A stretch of DNA of 64,000 bases from an uncultured Carboxylicivirga sp. (GTDB lineage: Bacteria; Bacteroidota; Bacteroidia; Bacteroidales; Marinilabiliaceae). Both the position numbers and the translations under genes were made by a program. The notes beneath the pieces were generated by a model. That model saw only the letters and a program-made list of their open reading frames with translations, was not told where the DNA came from and ran no database searches. How positions within the stretch are numbered: position 1 is the first letter of the stretch; every line of letters starts with the position of its first letter. The stretch is from positions 4,126,501 through 4,190,500 of the forward strand of contig NZ_OY764327.1 of the NCBI RefSeq assembly GCF_963668385.1, read 5' to 3'. This document shows, in pieces, positions 16,377-25,346 of the stretch.

Positions 16377-17363
16377 CTACTGCAAGGGTATCACATCTTT
16401 TGGATTGATGCCCTTTACTTTTTTAAACATGCTTGAGAATTTGGCCGGGTTGGTATAGCCCATGTCATAACTTACTTCGCTCACACTGTATTTGCCTGTT
16501 TTTAAGCGACGATAGGCTTCATCGATTTTGGCATAGGTGTAAAACTTATATATCGAAGTATTGAATAAACTATTAAAATCGCGGTTTAGCTTTGAAACAC
16601 TCACCCCAAATTCGCGGGCAATATCTTCAACGTTAATGGTTTCATTAAGAGAAGACAATAAACGATTTTTGATTTTTATGATGCGTTGATAATCATGGGT
16701 ATGAAGCCCATTTAATTCATCGTGTTTCATCTGTGTCATCACCTTTAATAGGGTGATTAAAATTTCTTGCCCACGCACTTTTATCATAGCCCTGGAGCCA
16801 AATGAGTCTAACGAGTAAGAAAAGATATCTTCCATCAAACGGTTTATCTCAGAGGGTAAAGGAATATGATAGGCAATTCCCTCATCATTGTCAAATAATT
16901 GGTTAATAGGATTTATGGCTTCCGATAATATGTTTTGTAATCCGGTTTTTGTGAATTTGAATGATAAAGATTTATAGGAGGCATTAGCCGGAAAATCAGC
17001 CACTAATGGAAATAGTCCATTGTAAAAAAATATACCTTTCGCACTATCGGCTTCTACGTTAACAAACTGATTCTGGAAGGACTGAGCATAGCCACCTTCT
17101 TTGATCAATACCAGATGAAGCATTTCAGGATTGTTATCAGGCGTTCGATCCATTCGTACGGGAAAAGATAGTTTAGTATCCAATAACGACAGTTGAACTT
17201 CGTCAATTATCTCATGAACTGTTCCGTCGATATAGATACCATTTTTATTAAGTTGATACGATCCTTCCTCTAGTTGGCCTCCAAAACGGTCGAAAAATGC
17301 TTTATAGTAGTTGTTAACATACCCTTCTTTAAACTTAAGAGTAATCGGCTGCTGTTTCTCCAT
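16377..17363 (-). CDS. AraC-family transcriptional regulator, paralog 3
   Basis: A 328-residue paralog of the regulators at 9389 and 12163. ATG at 17363. The N-terminal region (about 1-220) is the most diverged of the three. The C-terminal double helix-turn-helix has GVSVSKLNRDFNSLF and YTNPAKFSSMFKKVKGINP. It diverges from the second Omp85-like gene at 17581. The three regulators have nearly the same recognition helices, so they may bind the same operator while reading different ligands; that is inference. Confidence 0.9.
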   Translation of the reverse strand: MEKQQPITLKFKEGYVNNYYKAFFDRFGGQLEEGSYQLNKNGIYIDGTVHEIIDEVQLSLLDTKLSFPVRMDRTPDNNPEMLHLVLIKEGGYAQSFQNQFVNVEADSAKGIFFYNGLFPLVADFPANASYKSLSFKFTKTGLQNILSEAINPINQLFDNDEGIAYHIPLPSEINRLMEDIFSYSLDSFGSRAMIKVRGQEILITLLKVMTQMKHDELNGLHTHDYQRIIKIKNRLLSSLNETINVEDIAREFGVSVSKLNRDFNSLFNTSIYKFYTYAKIDEAYRRLKTGKYSVSEVSYDMGYTNPAKFSSMFKKVKGINPKDVIPLQ

Positions 17364-17484
17364 GCCTCTGTATTTTGTGTAAATATACTACAAACAAATA
17401 CAGGTTTGTTTAGTTGGGTAACTATTGCTTATTGATTTGACGCCATGTCAAATGTTCTCCACTTATTAATTCAGTTTATTACTA

Positions 17485-17550
17485 TGCACATATTGGATAA
17501 GTGTATGGTTAAAATGGTCATGTCTTTCATTTGTTCAATCTCTAGTTTTG
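17485..17550 (+). promoter_or_regulatory. 21-bp direct-repeat operator and -7 box (Omp85-like gene 2)
   Basis: CATATTGGATAAG and AAAATGGTCATG place their GG pairs at 17495 and 17516, 21 bp apart. -7 box TAGTTTTG at 17543, 37 nt after the inferred second start (17506). The TGA parts of both halves are weak. Confidence 0.45.
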
Positions 17551-17580
17551 TGCTGTAAATAGAAATTAAAGTATACAATC

Positions 17581-18870
17581 ATGAAGACAATAAAATTAAT
17601 TTTTCTGATGGCAATGATGGTCATTGCTATTAGAGTAGAGGCACAATCGCCTCCTATTCAAAACAATCAGGAAGTAACACCTGAAATTGAAAAAGAAAGA
17701 AAGGAACAGGCAGAAAAAGTGGATGCTGAAAATGTGCAACCCGATATTAAAGTGGGGAAGCTATATTTTACACCCATTCCGGCTATTGCGTCCAATCCAG
17801 CTTATGGTTTTGTATATGGAGCCGCTGCTTCGGGTAGTATATTTCTGGGCGATCCGTCAACCACAAATATGTCAAATATGATGGTAACGGCTACGCATAC
17901 CAGCAAGAAACAGCTGATGATAACATTGAGAGGGAACGTGTATACCAACCAAAACAAGTGGATGTTACAAAGCGATTACCGTTTCTTTAATTCTTCGCAA
18001 CCAACCTTTGGTTTAGGAACAGGGAGCGATGGCAATACCTTATTACCCGGAGTTTCTCCTTTTGATGATGAATTATACGAAGGAGAAGGAATGGATTTTA
18101 ACTTTATAAGAATGCACCAAACAGGCCTGCGCAAGGTAAAACCTTCGTTATATCTTGGAGGTGGAATTCATTTCGATAGGTATTATAATATTGATGATAA
18201 CCTGCTGGATTTAGAAAATGGTATTTATACCAACCATTACATCTATAGTACTAAACATGGGTTTGATCCATCGGGATATAACCTGGTAGGCGTATCGGCA
18301 AATGCATTGTACGATACACGCGATAACCTTGCTAATCCATATTCGGGACGTTTTGCCAATGTATCATTCAGATATAATGCCGAAGTCTTGGGTAGCGATC
18401 AAAGCTCTTCAACCTTATGGATGGAGTATCGCGACTATTTTTCAGTTTCAAAAGATGTGCCACGCAATGTTATCGCATTTTGGACCTATGCCAATATTAC
18501 AACCCATGGCAACCTTCCTTATATGGCTTTACCGGCAACAGCCTGGGACCAAATGGGGCGCTCGGGAAGAGGATTTGCTCAGGGCCGCTGGAGAGGTAAT
18601 GATATGTTCTATGCCGAAGCAGAATATCGATTCAGACTACCTTTGTTAGCTAAGAACCCTGATTTATTCGGAGGTGTAGTGTTTGCCAACGCCACTTCTG
18701 CTTCGGCCCACGATGCCAATGTAAAATTATTCGACAATTGGGCTGCCGCTGCCGGTGCAGGTTTGCGTATTCAAATTCAAAAAGCAACACGAACCAATCT
18801 GGGTATCGATTACGGTTGGGGACACGATGGTACCCGTGCCTTATATATTAACCTTACTGAGTATTTCTAA
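17581..18870 (+). CDS. BamA/TamA (Omp85)-like outer-membrane barrel, paralog 2
   Basis: A 429-residue protein closely similar to the product of 7992, with the same signal-peptide type, linker (SPPIQNNQEVTPEIEKER) and barrel, including GRGFAQGRWRGND and the final Phe. There are no POTRA repeats. It lies divergently from AraC gene 3 and 96 nt before the amidohydrolase gene, with no terminator between, so the two probably share the promoter at 17543. Why the organism keeps two near-identical barrels 9 kb apart is unclear. Confidence 0.8.
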   Translation: MKTIKLIFLMAMMVIAIRVEAQSPPIQNNQEVTPEIEKERKEQAEKVDAENVQPDIKVGKLYFTPIPAIASNPAYGFVYGAAASGSIFLGDPSTTNMSNMMVTATHTSKKQLMITLRGNVYTNQNKWMLQSDYRFFNSSQPTFGLGTGSDGNTLLPGVSPFDDELYEGEGMDFNFIRMHQTGLRKVKPSLYLGGGIHFDRYYNIDDNLLDLENGIYTNHYIYSTKHGFDPSGYNLVGVSANALYDTRDNLANPYSGRFANVSFRYNAEVLGSDQSSSTLWMEYRDYFSVSKDVPRNVIAFWTYANITTHGNLPYMALPATAWDQMGRSGRGFAQGRWRGNDMFYAEAEYRFRLPLLAKNPDLFGGVVFANATSASAHDANVKLFDNWAAAAGAGLRIQIQKATRTNLGIDYGWGHDGTRALYINLTEYF

Positions 18871-18966
18871 ACTAGAACAATACCTAAAAAATCAAGTTGT
18901 ATTACAACTCTTCAAGTTTGAAAATTATTCAATAGATAATAAGACAATTGTTTAAAGTATAATAGT

Positions 18967-20679
18967 ATGATGCGATATAAGATAGTATTGAAAGCAATTA
19001 TAATAGCACTCATTCCCATATTAGTTTTGGGGGCTTGTACAACTGAAAAAACAAAGGAATATAAATTATTTCATGGAGGAACCATTCTTACTGTTGATGC
19101 TGAATTTTCGGAAGAAGAGGCTGTTGTAGTGCAAGGTAAGGAGATAGTTGCTGTAGGGAATTTAAGTACGCTTAAAAAACAATATGGAAAGCAATCAGAA
19201 ACAATAGACCTGCAAGGAAATGTGATGTTGCCAGGGTTTATTGATCCACATGCTCATGTGGTGGCTGGTGCTTCGGTAGATTATCTAATGGAGTATGTGG
19301 GAATGTCCAGTTTTAAAACAACAGATGAGGTGTTGGCTCGGTTAAAAGAAATAGCTGCTGAGAAAGAATCTGGTCAATGGATTGCGGCCCGTAACTGGGA
19401 TCCATCTATTCAGGATGGTCCCGAAGAACTAACCATAAAAGAACTGGATGCAGTATCTACCGAGCATCCTATATTTGTACTCAATGCTTCAGGTCACCTG
19501 GCATATGCCAACTCTAAGGCATTTGAAGTAGCAGGTATTACCAACGACGTTACTAATCCTGAAGGTGCAGAATTTGTAAAAGATAAGAATGGTGAATTAA
19601 CGGGGGTGATGAAAAATATGGCCAGCTTTTTACAAGTTTGGATGACCATGCCTGAAGCACAGACCTTAGATCCTGCTAAAGCGTTATTGGCTCTTACCAG
19701 CGACTGGAATTCAAAAGGTATCACCACCACCACTGAATTGGCTTTAGGTGTAACATCGGGTGCGGCTGAGTGGCAATTGCTTCAGGCTATCGGCCAAAAT
19801 CCCAATTTAACGGCTCGTATTCGTGCTTACCCTTCTTACCTTAAAAATGATGAATGGACCGAAGCAGGCATTATGCCCAACAATGGTAACGAAATGACTC
19901 GATTAGTGGGTTTTAAATTAGTAGCTGATGGATCTAACCAGGGATATACCGGATTGCAGCGCGAACCTTATTGCTGTGGCATGCACCAGGGAACCTATGG
20001 AAAGGAATATACTTCGGTTGAGGCCTTAACTAAGTTTGCTACCCAAAGAGGTAATGAAGGCTGGCAGTTGGCCATACATGGTAATGGCGATGCAGCTATA
20101 GATAATATTATTACTGTGGTTGAAAACCTTATTGAGCAAGGTATTGATGTGGCTCCATTGCGTATTCGAATTGAGCATGCATCTATCATACATGATGAAC
20201 AATTAGAAAAGATGAAGAAATATGGTATTTCAGCCAGCTTTCTTATTGGACATGTGCATTATTGGGGCGTTTGGTTACGCGATATGGTATTTGGTGAAGA
20301 AAAAGTACAACTGTTAGATCGCGCTCACTCGGCCGAATGTCACAATATCAGCTACACCCTTCACTCTGATTTTATGGTGACCAATCCCGATCCATTGGAG
20401 ATGATTGAAATTGCAGTAAACCGCAGAACATTTAAAGAGCCGGATTATAAGATTTCGCCAGACGAAAGCGTTTCTGTAGAATCGGCCATTAGGGCCTTAA
20501 CCAGCGAAGCAGCATGGCAATGTATGTCAGAGCACGAAATTGGTTCTATTGAAGCAGGCAAACTGGCCGACTTTGTGATACTGGAAAAAGATCCAAGAAA
20601 GGTGAATCCAGAGAAGATATCAGCTATTAAAGTATTATCTACCTGGCTAAACGGAGAACAGGTTTATGAACTTAATTAA
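18967..20679 (+). CDS. YtcJ-like amidohydrolase lipoprotein
   Basis: A 570-residue metal-dependent hydrolase of the amidohydrolase_3 (YtcJ-like) group. A lipobox (LVLGAC, Cys near residue 23) shows it is a lipoprotein. Metal-binding marks are the HAH of GFIDPHAHVVAG near 94-96 and later His residues in LAIHGNGD and IRIEHAS, followed by TLHSDFM near residue 460. Family members cleave amide or related bonds of varied small molecules. Start: ATG 18967, or ATG 18970, which differs by one residue. Probably cotranscribed with the barrel gene upstream; an intrinsic terminator follows. Confidence 0.85.
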   Translation: MMRYKIVLKAIIIALIPILVLGACTTEKTKEYKLFHGGTILTVDAEFSEEEAVVVQGKEIVAVGNLSTLKKQYGKQSETIDLQGNVMLPGFIDPHAHVVAGASVDYLMEYVGMSSFKTTDEVLARLKEIAAEKESGQWIAARNWDPSIQDGPEELTIKELDAVSTEHPIFVLNASGHLAYANSKAFEVAGITNDVTNPEGAEFVKDKNGELTGVMKNMASFLQVWMTMPEAQTLDPAKALLALTSDWNSKGITTTTELALGVTSGAAEWQLLQAIGQNPNLTARIRAYPSYLKNDEWTEAGIMPNNGNEMTRLVGFKLVADGSNQGYTGLQREPYCCGMHQGTYGKEYTSVEALTKFATQRGNEGWQLAIHGNGDAAIDNIITVVENLIEQGIDVAPLRIRIEHASIIHDEQLEKMKKYGISASFLIGHVHYWGVWLRDMVFGEEKVQLLDRAHSAECHNISYTLHSDFMVTNPDPLEMIEIAVNRRTFKEPDYKISPDESVSVESAIRALTSEAAWQCMSEHEIGSIEAGKLADFVILEKDPRKVNPEKISAIKVLSTWLNGEQVYELN

Positions 20680-20715
20680 TGTAGCTTCATAATTATAACA
20701 TACCTATGTTTATTT

Positions 20716-20750
20716 AACGACTATTCTTTTTTAAGAGTAGTCGTTTTTTT
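20716..20750 (+). terminator. Terminator after the amidohydrolase gene
   Basis: AACGACTATTCTT (20716-20728) pairs with 20733-20745 with one wobble, followed by a T-run to 20750. Confidence 0.85.
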
Positions 20751-20774
20751 GCTTCTTATTATACGTTTTAGAGC

Positions 20775-20840
20775 AGCTTATTTTGGGTAAGCTTCTGCTT
20801 AATATGGGTATATCATAGTGTTACTTCTTTCTCATCTTTG
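20775..20840 (+). promoter_or_regulatory. 21-bp direct-repeat operator and -7 box (serine hydrolase 2)
   Basis: AGCTTATTTTGGGTA (20775) and TGCTTAATATGGGTA (20796), 21 bp apart. Box CATCTTTG at 20833, 37 nt after the second start. Confidence 0.62.
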
Positions 20841-20868
20841 CTAATGTAATCATTTAAAACAAATAGTT

Positions 20869-22188
20869 ATGAAACGATTAAATATCATCAAAACATTATT
20901 TGCTGCGGCAATGATGATTGTAATATCATCAAACAGTATGGCACAAGAAAGAAAGGGGCCTGCACCCGTTCAAAAAGCGTTAGATGGATGGTCAGCAGAA
21001 GAAAACTTAAATTACATTCGTAACTTTAGTGTTGCAGAACTTACCTTAGGCGAGCCGGCTGCTTTATGGTTTCATGCTCATGCATCGCAAACCAATAAAA
21101 CTGCTATTCTGTTACGTCGTCAGCCCATTATGGAATATCAGCAAACATTACAGCCCGAGATTGGGGCCATTGAAGTAGAAACTGATTTGGGTACTTTATC
21201 GTTGGATGAATACCTGACACACCCCCAAAGTTTTGCTCAGGGTTTTGTTGTAATTCATAAAGGACAAATAGCTTATGAGTCTTATCCCGGAATGCACGAA
21301 CTAGATCCTCATTTTTGGGCCTCTACAACAAAAGTACTGGCTTCGTTGGCAGTAGATTTGCTAATTGAGGATGGGCTTATTGATGAAAATTTACCATTGG
21401 GTAATTATGTACCTGAGTTTAAGGGTTCGGCCTGGGAAGATGTAAAAGTTGTGGATGCTCTTGATATGTCGGCCGGTTTAGATGCATTGGATAATGCAAC
21501 TCAGTTTGCCGATCCTGCTTCGGTTACCTCGCGTATGTTCAGAGCCGAGTTAGGTGAAGCAACAGATGGCAAAGTAGAATATATGCTGGATGTTATGCTG
21601 GATGCTAAAAAGGTAGATGAGCCAGGGAAATACTATGCTTACTCATCGGCTGTTACTCAATCGCTGGTGTTTTTGGTTGAAGCAGTTAGTGGCCAAAGCT
21701 GGTCTGATTTCTTTAACCAGCGAGTATGGTCAAAAATGGGTGTTGAGGGTCCTTTACAAATGCACCTTTCACCCGATGGTGTTGCCATTGTTCATGGTCC
21801 GGCATCCTCAAACCTTAGAGATTTGGCTCGTGTTGGTACACTTTATACCCCAAGCTGGAGTACCATATCAACAGAGCGCATAGTTACGCCTGCAATTATT
21901 GACCGTATATCAAACTCACCTCGTACACAAGAATTTTATATGGATGGAAGTGCTGGTTCGGGTCAGCGGTTTATGGATCGTTTGGGCGATACTTCCATTC
22001 GAACAGCCGCACGTCAATGGGATGCCATTTTTGAAGACGGCGATTTCTTTAAATCAGGTTTAAATGCTCAGGGTATGTATGTATCACCCGATCGCGATTT
22101 GGTTATTGCCTTTTTCTCAACAGAGCCAACACATCGTATACAAAAGTACCTTCGCCCTATCGTTAAATCCGGATTGTTTGATAAGTAA
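20869..22188 (+). CDS. Secreted serine hydrolase, class C beta-lactamase fold, paralog 2
   Basis: A 439-residue exported enzyme with a signal peptide (cleavage near SNSMAQ, residue 26). SxxK at Ser152-Lys155 (ASTTK) and a Tyr motif in KYYAYSSAVTQ near 256 give the class C/EstB active site. It shares the C-terminal layout (QWDAIFEDGDFFKSG, QGMYVSP, IAFFST) with the product of 13407, so the two are paralogs of one branch. It is probably an esterase or peptidase; the substrate is unknown. It is monocistronic, with an AraC-type operator upstream and a 15-bp terminator stem downstream. Confidence 0.85.
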   Translation: MKRLNIIKTLFAAAMMIVISSNSMAQERKGPAPVQKALDGWSAEENLNYIRNFSVAELTLGEPAALWFHAHASQTNKTAILLRRQPIMEYQQTLQPEIGAIEVETDLGTLSLDEYLTHPQSFAQGFVVIHKGQIAYESYPGMHELDPHFWASTTKVLASLAVDLLIEDGLIDENLPLGNYVPEFKGSAWEDVKVVDALDMSAGLDALDNATQFADPASVTSRMFRAELGEATDGKVEYMLDVMLDAKKVDEPGKYYAYSSAVTQSLVFLVEAVSGQSWSDFFNQRVWSKMGVEGPLQMHLSPDGVAIVHGPASSNLRDLARVGTLYTPSWSTISTERIVTPAIIDRISNSPRTQEFYMDGSAGSGQRFMDRLGDTSIRTAARQWDAIFEDGDFFKSGLNAQGMYVSPDRDLVIAFFSTEPTHRIQKYLRPIVKSGLFDK

Positions 22189-22232
22189 TTAGTTGATACA
22201 AGCATTGAGAGACATTAAATAGGTTATAATAT

Positions 22233-22268
22233 AGCGGTTGTTTGGCTAGTACCCGAATAACCGCTTTT
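22233..22268 (+). terminator. Terminator after serine hydrolase 2
   Basis: A 15-position stem (22233-22247 with 22251-22265: mostly paired, with G-U wobbles and one mismatch near the loop), followed by TTT. It separates the hydrolase cluster from the Septu genes. Confidence 0.72.
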
Positions 22269-22374
22269 AAGTTTTGTTGTAGCTTTGCAAGGCTATTGGC
22301 GAATATAACATATTTTTAATACCAATCGTTCGTTACGGCATGTTCTAGAAGTTTATTGTATCGATATAAATCAA

Positions 22375-23046
22375 TTACTTACTAATCTTATGTAGGTATT
22401 TGATGGCAACTAAATTATAAGGTTGAAGATAACCTTGTTTATTTACTTGCCGTTCCCACTTTGATAATTGCTTTCTTTTAAATTCCTCTACATGAGCAAT
22501 GTTCTTTGTTAGTCGAGCTCTTTTGTAATCTTCTTTTAACTTAGTAATAATAGATTCTCTATTTATTTGAGTGTAATACTCATTTAAATTAAGTGCACGA
22601 ATGTCAGCTTCGACATCGGCATCATCATGGGTTGATATAATTTTACCATTATCAAGAAACTTAATTAAAGTTTCAATATTGGTATTTAAAGGATTTAGTT
22701 TTTTAATTTCGTAATGATAATCTCCAACATCTTTACTTTTATCACAATGGGCATTTTGTTTGGGGTTACCTTCTCCTCCTTTACAAACACCTAACATATT
22801 TTTGTAATCGAGTTGTAAATCAGGATGATTTTTTCTGCATTTTATATGTTCTATTCCCATTTGAGGTAATCCTCCTTCAACAGCATGAATTCGACAAAGA
22901 CAGTAAGCACATAAACCTTTTTGTTCGAGTAATAGTTGTTGTTGAATTTCAGATTTGTCTAGTCCTTGGCCTTCATACTTTGTGCCTCCATCTCTTTTAA
23001 ATTGGGTAAGAGTAGGTGGTTCCGAACCTTTAGTAATGTGCTTCAT
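22375..23046 (-). CDS. ptuB: Septu system HNH endonuclease PtuB
   Basis: A 223-residue nuclease of the TIGR02646/PtuB type. Metal- and DNA-binding marks: CAYC at 46-49, GIEHIK with His67, KNHPDL with His74, the LDYKNMLGVCKG core with Cys88, and HCDKSK at 100-105, a zinc-supported HNH fold. It starts 3 nt after the stop of the ATPase gene, so the two are translationally linked. PtuA and PtuB are the known components of the Septu anti-phage system, in which the ATPase complex controls a DNA-cutting nuclease. No reverse transcriptase lies nearby, so this is a plain Septu pair and not a retron of the Ec78 type. Confidence 0.88.
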   Translation of the reverse strand: MKHITKGSEPPTLTQFKRDGGTKYEGQGLDKSEIQQQLLLEQKGLCAYCLCRIHAVEGGLPQMGIEHIKCRKNHPDLQLDYKNMLGVCKGGEGNPKQNAHCDKSKDVGDYHYEIKKLNPLNTNIETLIKFLDNGKIISTHDDADVEADIRALNLNEYYTQINRESIITKLKEDYKRARLTKNIAHVEEFKRKQLSKWERQVNKQGYLQPYNLVAIKYLHKISK

Positions 23047-23049
23047 ATG

Positions 23050-24417
23050 TTAATCTTCTTCAAATTCCATTAACGCAAATTCATAATCTCTGGTTGCTTT
23101 TACGGTATCAGGATCGTGTTCACCAAATTGAGCCATAAAAAGATCATTCAATATATTCTTTGCTTCAGTTAAGCCTTCTTTACTTTCAATTAGTTGATAG
23201 AATTTATCAATTTCTTGTTGAATACTATCTTCCCTTATTTTTACACCTTGTTCTGAGTACATTATATATTCAGGTTTTCTTCCTTTAGTGTAAATGTTGT
23301 CAGAGAATAATTTAAAGTTATCAATACGGTGTACGCATTTATTGGGAACACGAGATAAAACTAATGGAGAATGAGTTGTAACTAAAAATTGAATTCCAGG
23401 AAAGGTTGATTGAAGTGCTCTAATTATGTTAATTTGCCATTTAGGATGCAGATGAATGTCTATCTCATCTATTAATACAATGCCTGTAGAATTGGTATAC
23501 GAAAATTGATTCGAATCATGTGAAGCAATTACACAGCGTCGTGCTATATCTCCAACAAGATGAATAAGAATTCGTTCACCATCGGATAGATGTTTTACTG
23601 GTATTTTAACTCCATTTTTTTCAATTAGCATAACCAAACCCTCGTCATGTTCAATAAAAGGAGATTTCCCTACAGAAATATTTCCAAAAGAATCAACATC
23701 AAGATAGTTTAGAAAGCTAATCAATGCTTGTCTTACGCATTCAACAGTTCCTTTTTTGAATTCTAAATTACCTTTCTCTAGGCGAGTACTATTTTCATCA
23801 CTTTGTTCAACAATAAACCAGTTTTCAAAATCTACAAATTTAGTTTTTGCTTCAAGTGTATTGGCATAGGTTTGTAGTAATTTATTTTGTGTGATGTGTT
23901 TAATTCTAATATTGTCGTCAAAAGACCTATCTGAGCTGTAAAAAGCAAAGATGGGAACGGAACCATCAGGATCGAAGGAGTTTGCTTGTATGTCATCTGT
24001 TATTCTTTGTATATCTCCTGCGACATGATGAAATTCCGGATGGTCTCTTTGAAATTGCTTATAATAGTTGAGATTGTATGTTTGAGGAGACATTATGTCA
24101 TTAACAGAGGTATCTAAACCATTTTCAAGTTCTAAATTTATCGTTGTTTCGGATGCTCCAATTTTTAAGTCTCTATAGCTTAACTTTTCTTTTTCTGCAT
24201 CAGGAAAGAATTTAGACGTAATATTTTTTAATGCCCAACGTATAGCATTTAGTATAGATGTTTTTCCTGAGCCATTATCGCCAATAAAGACAGCTAGCAT
24301 CTCTTTTGAATAATACTCACCATATTCACTGGCTTTATTATTCTTTCTATAACTTAAAGAAAAATCCAACTCTTCAAATCCTCTGTAATTCTCAATATGT
24401 ATTTTTTTAATCTTCAT
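23050..24417 (-). CDS. ptuA: Septu system AAA/SMC-like ATPase PtuA
   Basis: A 455-residue ATPase of the RecF/SMC/ABC group. It has the N-terminal KIHIENYRGFEELDF strand, Walker A GDNGSGKTS at 46-54, an LSDGER signature near 277, Walker B GIVLIDEID near 312-320 and TTHSP near 347. The middle region (about 100-240) is the family-variable insertion. It lies directly upstream of ptuB with a 3-nt gap. In known Septu systems PtuA forms an oligomer that holds PtuB and senses infection. The pair's low GC and its place between unrelated modules fit an acquired defence cassette, though no mobility gene is visible. Confidence 0.88.
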   Translation of the reverse strand: MKIKKIHIENYRGFEELDFSLSYRKNNKASEYGEYYSKEMLAVFIGDNGSGKTSILNAIRWALKNITSKFFPDAEKEKLSYRDLKIGASETTINLELENGLDTSVNDIMSPQTYNLNYYKQFQRDHPEFHHVAGDIQRITDDIQANSFDPDGSVPIFAFYSSDRSFDDNIRIKHITQNKLLQTYANTLEAKTKFVDFENWFIVEQSDENSTRLEKGNLEFKKGTVECVRQALISFLNYLDVDSFGNISVGKSPFIEHDEGLVMLIEKNGVKIPVKHLSDGERILIHLVGDIARRCVIASHDSNQFSYTNSTGIVLIDEIDIHLHPKWQINIIRALQSTFPGIQFLVTTHSPLVLSRVPNKCVHRIDNFKLFSDNIYTKGRKPEYIMYSEQGVKIREDSIQQEIDKFYQLIESKEGLTEAKNILNDLFMAQFGEHDPDTVKATRDYEFALMEFEED

Positions 24418-24554
24418 TTTACTTATTATAAAAGCTAATGGCTGTTAGTGTAAAAATACACACTAATTGTTAGCACACAATAACAATGTTGAGTCTTAGT
24501 GATTTTTATTTTATTGAGTATGTAAAAAATGAAAGAGTATTTCTGGCAGAGATA

Positions 24555-24609
24555 AAAACACACCCCTTGTATCGATCGCCCGTTACGAAACCAGGAGTGT
24601 GTTTTTATT
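24555..24609 (-). terminator. Terminator of the 24621-25268 gene
   Basis: TAAAAACACACCCCT (24555-24569) pairs with 24595-24609 with one mismatch. Read on the minus strand it follows the gene's stop and ends in a T-run, separating that gene from ptuA. Confidence 0.7.
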
Positions 24610-24620
24610 TTGTCTTTATT

Positions 24621-25268
24621 TTACGATGGCTCAACAATACCTAACATCTCAAGGTATTGTGGCTGTTCGGCCAATGCCAGCCGAGCTATTCCTATGTAGT
24701 CGGAATACCACTCCTGCAGTTCATCAACCGCCTTGTCGCGATCTTTGGTAGCAGTTTGTGCTTCACCCATTTCTTTTTTACGGGTAGCTATCGATTTTTC
24801 TACACCAAGTACCAAAGAAGATCCTGTTTCCAGCTTTTCATTGGTTTGGCCAAATTCAGCCATTCGTGCTAATGCGTCAGCATCTTCCAACAGGTTCGTA
24901 TAAAATAGTTTTGTTTGCCCCAGTAATCCCGATTGGCTTTTTTTTCTGTCACCACCAAGGTCAAGTTTAACCCATCGGTTGGTATCATTTCTAAAGGCAA
25001 TGCGTGCTACTTTCAAATGAGGAATGTATACCTTATAAGTAGCATCAATTGCCTCGTTAAGTTCCTTAGTAGCCGCTTGTTGCTCACCATCTTCTTTCTT
25101 TTGAATAATATTCAGTTTGTTGGCTTCATTGTGAAGATGCTCACCTGCAGCCATGCGTTCAGGTGTGTAACCGAATTCGAGGAGCAAAGCTGCTATGGCA
25201 GGCTGATTAATACCATTTTGAATGGCCACTCCTGATTGTGTAATTAATTCGTCGATTTTTTTACTCAT
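24621..25268 (-). CDS. Helical protein with internal duplication, function unknown
   Basis: A 215-residue soluble protein without a signal peptide, almost entirely helical and highly charged. It consists of two related halves: ATKELNEAIDATYKVY...KVARIAF near residues 65-92 recurs as ATKDRDKAVDELQEWY...GIARLAL near 171-198, and each copy follows a segment with an ALL-xxFGYTPERMA-like or DADALARMAEFGQT motif. I recognise no family. It has its own terminator, so it need not be part of the Septu operon next to it. Its 5' region carries the 21-nt tandem array at 25347-25598. Codon use is less AT-rich than in ptuA/ptuB. Confidence 0.6.
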   Translation of the reverse strand: MSKKIDELITQSGVAIQNGINQPAIAALLLEFGYTPERMAAGEHLHNEANKLNIIQKKEDGEQQAATKELNEAIDATYKVYIPHLKVARIAFRNDTNRWVKLDLGGDRKKSQSGLLGQTKLFYTNLLEDADALARMAEFGQTNEKLETGSSLVLGVEKSIATRKKEMGEAQTATKDRDKAVDELQEWYSDYIGIARLALAEQPQYLEMLGIVEPS

Positions 25269-25346
25269 AACTTATGTCTTTAGTAAAGGGCGATATTTGT
25301 TTATATACTTTTCTATAGGTTTGCTAATGTTGGTTTGCTATTCGTT

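Noticed and set aside
22375-24417. Retron Ec78-like system
   Set aside because: The same ATPase/HNH pair accompanies that retron, but no reverse transcriptase or msr/msd-like sequence is found on either side.
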